Below are positions 59,754-64,000 of a DNA stretch of 64,000 nt, in pieces. The notes beneath the pieces are model-generated. The model had not been told where the DNA came from and did not search any database. It was given only the letters and a program-made list of their open reading frames with translations. Positions within the stretch are counted from its first letter, which is position 1. Every line of letters starts with the position of its first letter. This DNA comes from Lingula anatina. Taxonomy: Eukaryota; Brachiopoda; Lingulata; Lingulida; Lingulidae. The stretch lies in NCBI RefSeq assembly GCF_001039355.2, contig NW_019775491.1, positions 1,005,136-1,069,135 of the forward strand. The letters run 5' to 3'. The position numbers and the translations under genes were made by a program.

Positions 59754-60408
59754 GATAAAAAATAAAAATGAATAAAGTACCAAAAGCGTATCCAACACAA
59801 AATGCCACGTCGGCGATAGCATACACACTGCCGTACACAGAGGTATGGCGAGTGTCAACCAAATATCCCATGTGTGGCATCATGGACGAATCCACCATAC
59901 CTGAGATAAGAGAGAAAATATATTGGCACGTTTTTATGTACTCAACTAAGAGAACTAGCTTTTTTAAAATTATAGCGAGATTCGTAACTGTCATTAATTA
60001 CACGACTTATGTCTCATTTTAAACATTTAAATTTCAATTAAAAATTGAGATCACGCTCAGGTAAATAAAAATCTGGAAAATGAGTTCGTAAACATTGTTT
60101 TGAATAAATGAATAAGGTGAATTTCAGTTAAACATTAAGGGAAAAATCGAACTCTGTTTCATGGAATATTATGCGCCAATAATTCGTATCCTTTCCCTCA
60201 ACATTTTCTCGTGTAGCTTCTTTGGTGAAGTTTTAAAAAGTTTTTAAACATCAAACAAACGGCACGTTAATATGATTGTAATATCATTTTTATTAAAATT
60301 GACCAGCATAGCAGAAGCTGGAAAGCTGGAAAGTACATACTCACCAATTGAAAAGCCAAGTCCAGCCATTGGCGGTATCAGTGCAGCAGGAGTTGCGCAA
60401 ATAGGAAT
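58385..60408 (-). CDS. SLC18 (VMAT/VAChT-like) C-terminal exon cassette A
   Basis: Five exons in transcription order: 60345-60408 (64 nt), 59781-59900 (120), 59566-59611 (46), 58854-58941 (88), 58385-58483 (99). They start in phase 0 and end at a stop (138 codons). The protein reads through [83 protein letters not shown], then [13 protein letters not shown] and a short acidic tail. This matches transmembrane helices ~9-12 and the tail of vesicular amine/acetylcholine transporters, which load transmitters into vesicles by proton exchange. No N-terminal half exists between this cassette and the next one upstream. Confidence 0.88.
59258..59537 (+). mobile_element. Non-LTR retrotransposon 3' end (ORF2 C-terminal tail plus TGA repeat)
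   Basis: A frame from 59258 to the stop at 59515 encodes [33 protein letters not shown] and [18 protein letters not shown], the C-terminal tail familiar from LINE-type endonuclease/reverse transcriptase polyproteins. It ends in (TGA/ATG)n at 59513-59537, a common LINE tail. It lies antisense in the intron between exons 3 and 4 of SLC18 cassette A. The reverse transcriptase core is absent; one ambiguous N is at 59232. Confidence 0.8.
59713..59753. repeat. (AAT)n microsatellite
   Basis: About 13 units, in the intron following exon 2 of SLC18 cassette A. Confidence 0.95.
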
Positions 60409-61226
60409 CTGAAAGAAAACATGCTCATAAGCTGAACGCTTATCCACTTTTAAAGTAATGAATTCCCGCACAATGTGCTAACACAGTCCAAGCAGCCTAA
60501 ACATGCAAAGCAACATCCAAATACAATGATTTTTTTAGCATCAAGAATACTTACAAGTATAATTTTGGTTGGTTGTTAGTGGAGTCGTTTCTATATGGTG
60601 TTTGTTTTGTTAGTTTACTATCTAACATTGTTCAATTTGTTGTGATAATAAATCATGTTCGTGCTTACCTTCTTGCTGAAGATGACATTGTGCTCGATCA
60701 TATTTTAAACATATTTACCGTTAATCTTTAATCTGCCGGAAATCTTTTGTCAATATCATATACCAGATGAACAAAACCGTTCAATTAATTTTTTTCCTTG
60801 ACTTGCCTCAATTTTAAGTGGATTTTTTTTTCAAATTTTAATTGATAAAACATGATAAAATTTGCAATTTGTTTATTCCTTTCATAGACAGGATAGCTGG
60901 AAGCAAGGAAAGGCATCTATACTTGAACATTAAACATTTGTGCGATTGGTCAGTAAATCCCTTCACCACATAATTACTTTGTTGCAAAAGTATCTGAACA
61001 CTGAATCCTAGTTACCCTCTCCATAGATACTGCCCGTCCTACCGGAAAATGAAATACTTATCTACAAATACAAGTGATGTTACTCCCATCTACATTCTTA
61101 CAGTCCATGCTAATAATTCATTAAAATACGACCAAATTCGCCCATGCAATTGTCTGATAACGGGCGGTACGCTTCAATAAATATCTAGTTTAAGGTACTG
61201 GATCGCCCCTAAAGCTACGCCAGATG
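60409..61226. other. Spacer between SLC18 cassettes B and A
   Basis: About 0.8 kb with no recognisable exon. In particular nothing encodes the N-terminal helices of an SLC18 protein. It must contain the cassette B 3' UTR. Confidence 0.6.
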
Positions 61227-62378
61227 TTAATAATCGTTGTAGGATTCCATGGTTTCTGGCTCATCATCCGAATTATCCGCACTCTTTTGGTTTTGGGCGT
61301 AGGTCACATACTGGACCGGGCATTTGTCGTTCATGATAAGTGCCTGGAAAAATGAAATTCACATCTTTAGAAATAGTTCTAACTGGCTTTTAAGTATCGT
61401 GAAACATTATAATAATAATGTCGACACATGCAATTGCAATTTGCAATGCATTACTTGAATTGGAAAAAAGTTGGAATCCTTAAGAGTACTGTAAATGATA
61501 CCCATAAAATATAGTATAATATAAAGAACTGCATGTATAATGCATGAATAATGCAGAGCACAAGTGTATGTTTAAGACGTGTACTTTGTAGGCCTATATG
61601 CAGTTTGATAAGCCTGGTATCAAGCGTGTACGTGTATGGTCCTGTGCATTCTCACAAGTGTTGATAATGGTTCCTACCATCTTCTCCTCTTTGACAGCGG
61701 GTGGGTTACGCAGGAAATACATCAGCGGCGCGAACAGGAATACAGTTATTGCCATCCCCCAAAGCATCCTACAAAGATAAGAAACCTGTTCATCATATAC
61801 ACTAGTACGTGGAATGTATTCTGCCGTTTGTACCGTTTAGAATTCAAAACTGATTAGTGGATTAATAAATGCGACCACCTTGCGTCTCCCAATCTATAAA
61901 TTGCCTTGTAAACTTAATTTGATAACATCTTACCATCAAAAGGCGTGCCTCAGAAAAGTCAACGTGCGTTACTGGTTTCAAAAGAAATGTGAAAAAAATG
62001 TGAAACTTGCCATGAAAATCCAACTGCTTTCACTATCGTTCCACTCAAAGACGGCCCTATAAAATAAAATAAATACAATTAATGGATCAAAAAGAGACTA
62101 AAATGTCATTGCCAAATGGAACTATCGATACACGTAGATCGATCCGACTCCGTTGGTTCTCTCGCTGAATGATTAACACGCCTCCTCCTGGCGTTGAATA
62201 GAATACAGAAAAGCTTGTGATCATACGAGTACGTTGGAAATAAAAGAAGGCGTGTTAATCTGCTAAGCTGAATTGCATTTAGCGAGAGTCCTCGCGGAGT
62301 TGGATCGATCTACGATCTACAATAGTTTTGTGTGGAATGAATTTCAACACGAGAGCAATAACAATTGACAGTTCCCTT

Positions 62379-62441
<63 letters not shown>

Positions 62442-63158
62442 ACGATGAATCAATATTTTACCCATTTTTTCGTAAAGTTCTGTACGTACCAACAGCAAAC
62501 CCCAGACAAAATGCCACGTCTGCTATGGCATACACGCTGCCGTAAACCGACGTATGGCGCAGGTCCACCAAATAACCCATGTGAGGCATCATAGCAGAAT
62601 CCACCATTCCTGGAATAAAAAATGATTTTCATGCCTTTGATCCTAGCTAGAGGTTTTATTCCTGACCGCAAATGTATGCGATAAATTTTTCAATAATTTA
62701 ACAAGGAGTGCAATTTTCTTATGACAAAGACTGTATTAATAATGTCGATCAACGGTTTTTACAGATTTTAAGACTGAGTTGACAGGTCGTTGATAGGTTT
62801 ATTTAAGAAACACATTAATTTTTCGTTGCAATAAATGAGGTAAACATACCATAGCATACCATTTCGACTTATATTTTGGCATACAAACGAATAACTGCAA
62901 TAACTGCGTTTATGTAACATGAATGCATGCATTGATAATGTAACATGAATGTATTGATAAAACAACCAGTTTCATTTAAATGCCATTAAACAAAAAAGAA
63001 GCTAACGGCTTCACTTAGAAAGACCAAAGAAAGAAGAAAAGAATAACTGATAAAAGGAGCTGAAATCTATGAAACTAGAGAACGTGATACTTACCGATAG
63101 AGAACCCTAAACCTGCCATCGAAGGAACAAGTACATTCGGATTACGGCAAAATGGAAT
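61227..63158 (-). CDS. SLC18 (VMAT/VAChT-like) C-terminal exon cassette B
   Basis: Five exons: 63095-63158 (64 nt), 62490-62609 (120), 62011-62056 (46), 61678-61768 (91), 61227-61343 (117). They start in phase 0 and end in TAA (145 codons). The protein reads [83 protein letters not shown], then [13 protein letters not shown] and a longer acidic tail. Exon lengths and phases match cassette A one for one, while many third positions differ, so both look maintained by selection. Exon 3 ends in a GC donor (CATG|GCAAGT) where cassette A has GT. Confidence 0.9.
62135..62313. mobile_element. MITE family 1, divergent copy in SLC18 cassette B intron
   Basis: Inverted ends GTAGATCGATCC...GGATCGATCTAC enclose inverted arms with ACTCCG and CTCTCGCT, and inner arms with TTAACACGCC. 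The arrangement parallels the elements at 0.3, 21.0 and 41.5 kb. Noncoding. Confidence 0.65.
62383..62438. repeat. (TA)n microsatellite
   Basis: About 28 TA units, in an intron of SLC18 cassette B. Confidence 0.95.
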
Positions 63159-63521
63159 CTGCAAAATTTGCCTGGATTTTGAATTCACCGCTTTGTCAGG
63201 TAAATAAGGCAATGAGAGCGCCAAGAAAGGGCGATGAGAAGTTTAGTACTGTAGACTACTTCAGCAGCAACTGTCAAATTGTGCTTCAGGTCAGCACTTG
63301 ACCATTCCGTTATTGAGATAAGTGTGGACCAAAACTTTTTGCATGAAATGTATTAGGTTGATCAATTGATTTTGAATTAAGAATAGTGATTCTGACAGTG
63401 CTCTTGAAGGTTAACAACAAGGCTACAACATACAATTTCCTACAACAGAGTCTACAAACAATAAGGAACACGGATACATTGATATATAAACAGTGCATCA
63501 AGCATGCCTACAGTCACTTAC

Positions 63522-63585
63522 CGATAGCAAACCCAAGCCCAAAATTTGGCGCAATGAGGTGAAATATATTCTTGGAAAAAGGGAT
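63522..63585 (-). CDS. Extra SLC18 exon (cassette C first exon), partial gene
   Basis: A 64-nt exon with good acceptor and GTAAGT donor encodes IPFSKNIFHLIAPNFGLGFAIG split over the junction. It starts in phase 0 and ends in phase 1, like the first exons of cassettes A and B. Its sequence is closer to the canonical VMAT helix (NIYGLIAPNFG) than A or B are. No second to fifth exon of its own follows before cassette B, so it is either an alternative to the cassette B first exon or a duplication remnant. The N-terminal part of the gene should lie beyond the right edge. Confidence 0.8.
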
Positions 63586-64000
63586 CTGCAATGACACAAT
63601 GACATCACTGACGTTCACAACGTTCATTGGTAGAGTGCAATTGAATCGTTATAATAAGCGTGACAAGGGAAGTGACATAAATGTTTTTTTCGTGTAAGAT
63701 AAGTAATGTATCACTGTGGAGGGTGCATCACGATGCTGTTCACAAGGTGTGTTAGCTTGACAACACAAAATGTGTCACGAACTGAACAACACGGCACACC
63801 GAAATAATACGTTACTTTAATCGTATTAATGAAGGAGACATTAATGAAGGAATTAAAGAAACTATTCTTAAAATTTGGGAGGGTGCAAAATCTTGATAGA
63901 TTACAGCACTATATGTTGATAAACAATTAAAATTGTAAAAACTTATTGTTCAAAGAACAACTTGCCTGCTTTTGTGAAGAAAACTATAGTTTTTTAAAAA
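63586..64000. other. Right-edge noncoding sequence, probable SLC18 intron
   Basis: No exon with transporter similarity is visible here. Confidence 0.5.

Noticed and set aside
1-64000. CRISPR arrays, operons, ribosome binding sites or prokaryotic features
   Set aside because: Spliced genes throughout; none of the repeats has regular spacer structure.

Overview
The window is animal nuclear DNA: AT-rich, intron-dense, with small exons separated by introns of a few hundred bases, GT-AG splice sites, microsatellites, dispersed transposon remnants and two assembly gaps. The gene set (NEIL1, TRMO, CCDC87, MRPS30, GALK2, FAM227, an SLC18 vesicular transporter, a C3orf38-type protein) points to a bilaterian, most likely a marine invertebrate (deuterostome or lophotrochozoan). 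I cannot name the species.

Layout: 1-2.9 kb, noncoding with three foldback/MITE-like repeats. 2.9-11.4 kb (-), a 15-exon gene that assembles to a closed 918-residue frame with LOTUS, three RRMs, a K/Q-rich repeat and an extended Tudor domain. 12.4-14.7 kb (+), a C3orf38-like gene. 15.6-20.5 kb (-), NEIL1 DNA glycosylase, whose coding sequence is split by a 2.27-kb element with ~280-bp inverted termini. 23.7-24.7 kb (+), an intronless 336-residue protein with repeated IVxRLxxPT motifs. 25.7-27.1 kb (-), TRMO tRNA methyltransferase. 28.9-42.1 kb (+), CCDC87 in 30 coding exons that close to 1044 residues. 42.7-46.2 kb (-), MRPS30/mL65. 46.4-49.9 kb (+), GALK2, 459 residues. 50.7-56.4 kb (-), a FAM227 family gene of 604 residues with a U12-type AT-AC intron. 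58.4-63.6 kb (-), C-terminal exon cassettes of an SLC18 (VMAT/VAChT-like) transporter: two complete five-exon cassettes in tandem plus one extra first exon; the N-terminal part lies beyond the right edge.

The genes do not form one pathway. They are a mix of germline/cilium-type genes (LOTUS-Tudor, CCDC87, FAM227, possibly the 336-residue protein) and housekeeping genes (NEIL1, TRMO, MRPS30, GALK2). MRPS30 and GALK2 are head to head with ~0.2 kb between starts. The convergent GALK2/FAM227 order matches the human GALK2-FAM227B neighbourhood as I remember it.

The most promising unusual systems are the tandem SLC18 3' cassettes, the NEIL1-splitting inverted-repeat element that appears to supply its own splice sites, and the LOTUS-RRM3-Tudor architecture. 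Splice models were built by eye; frame closure over many exons is the main internal check. Family assignments rest on remembered sequences, not on a search.
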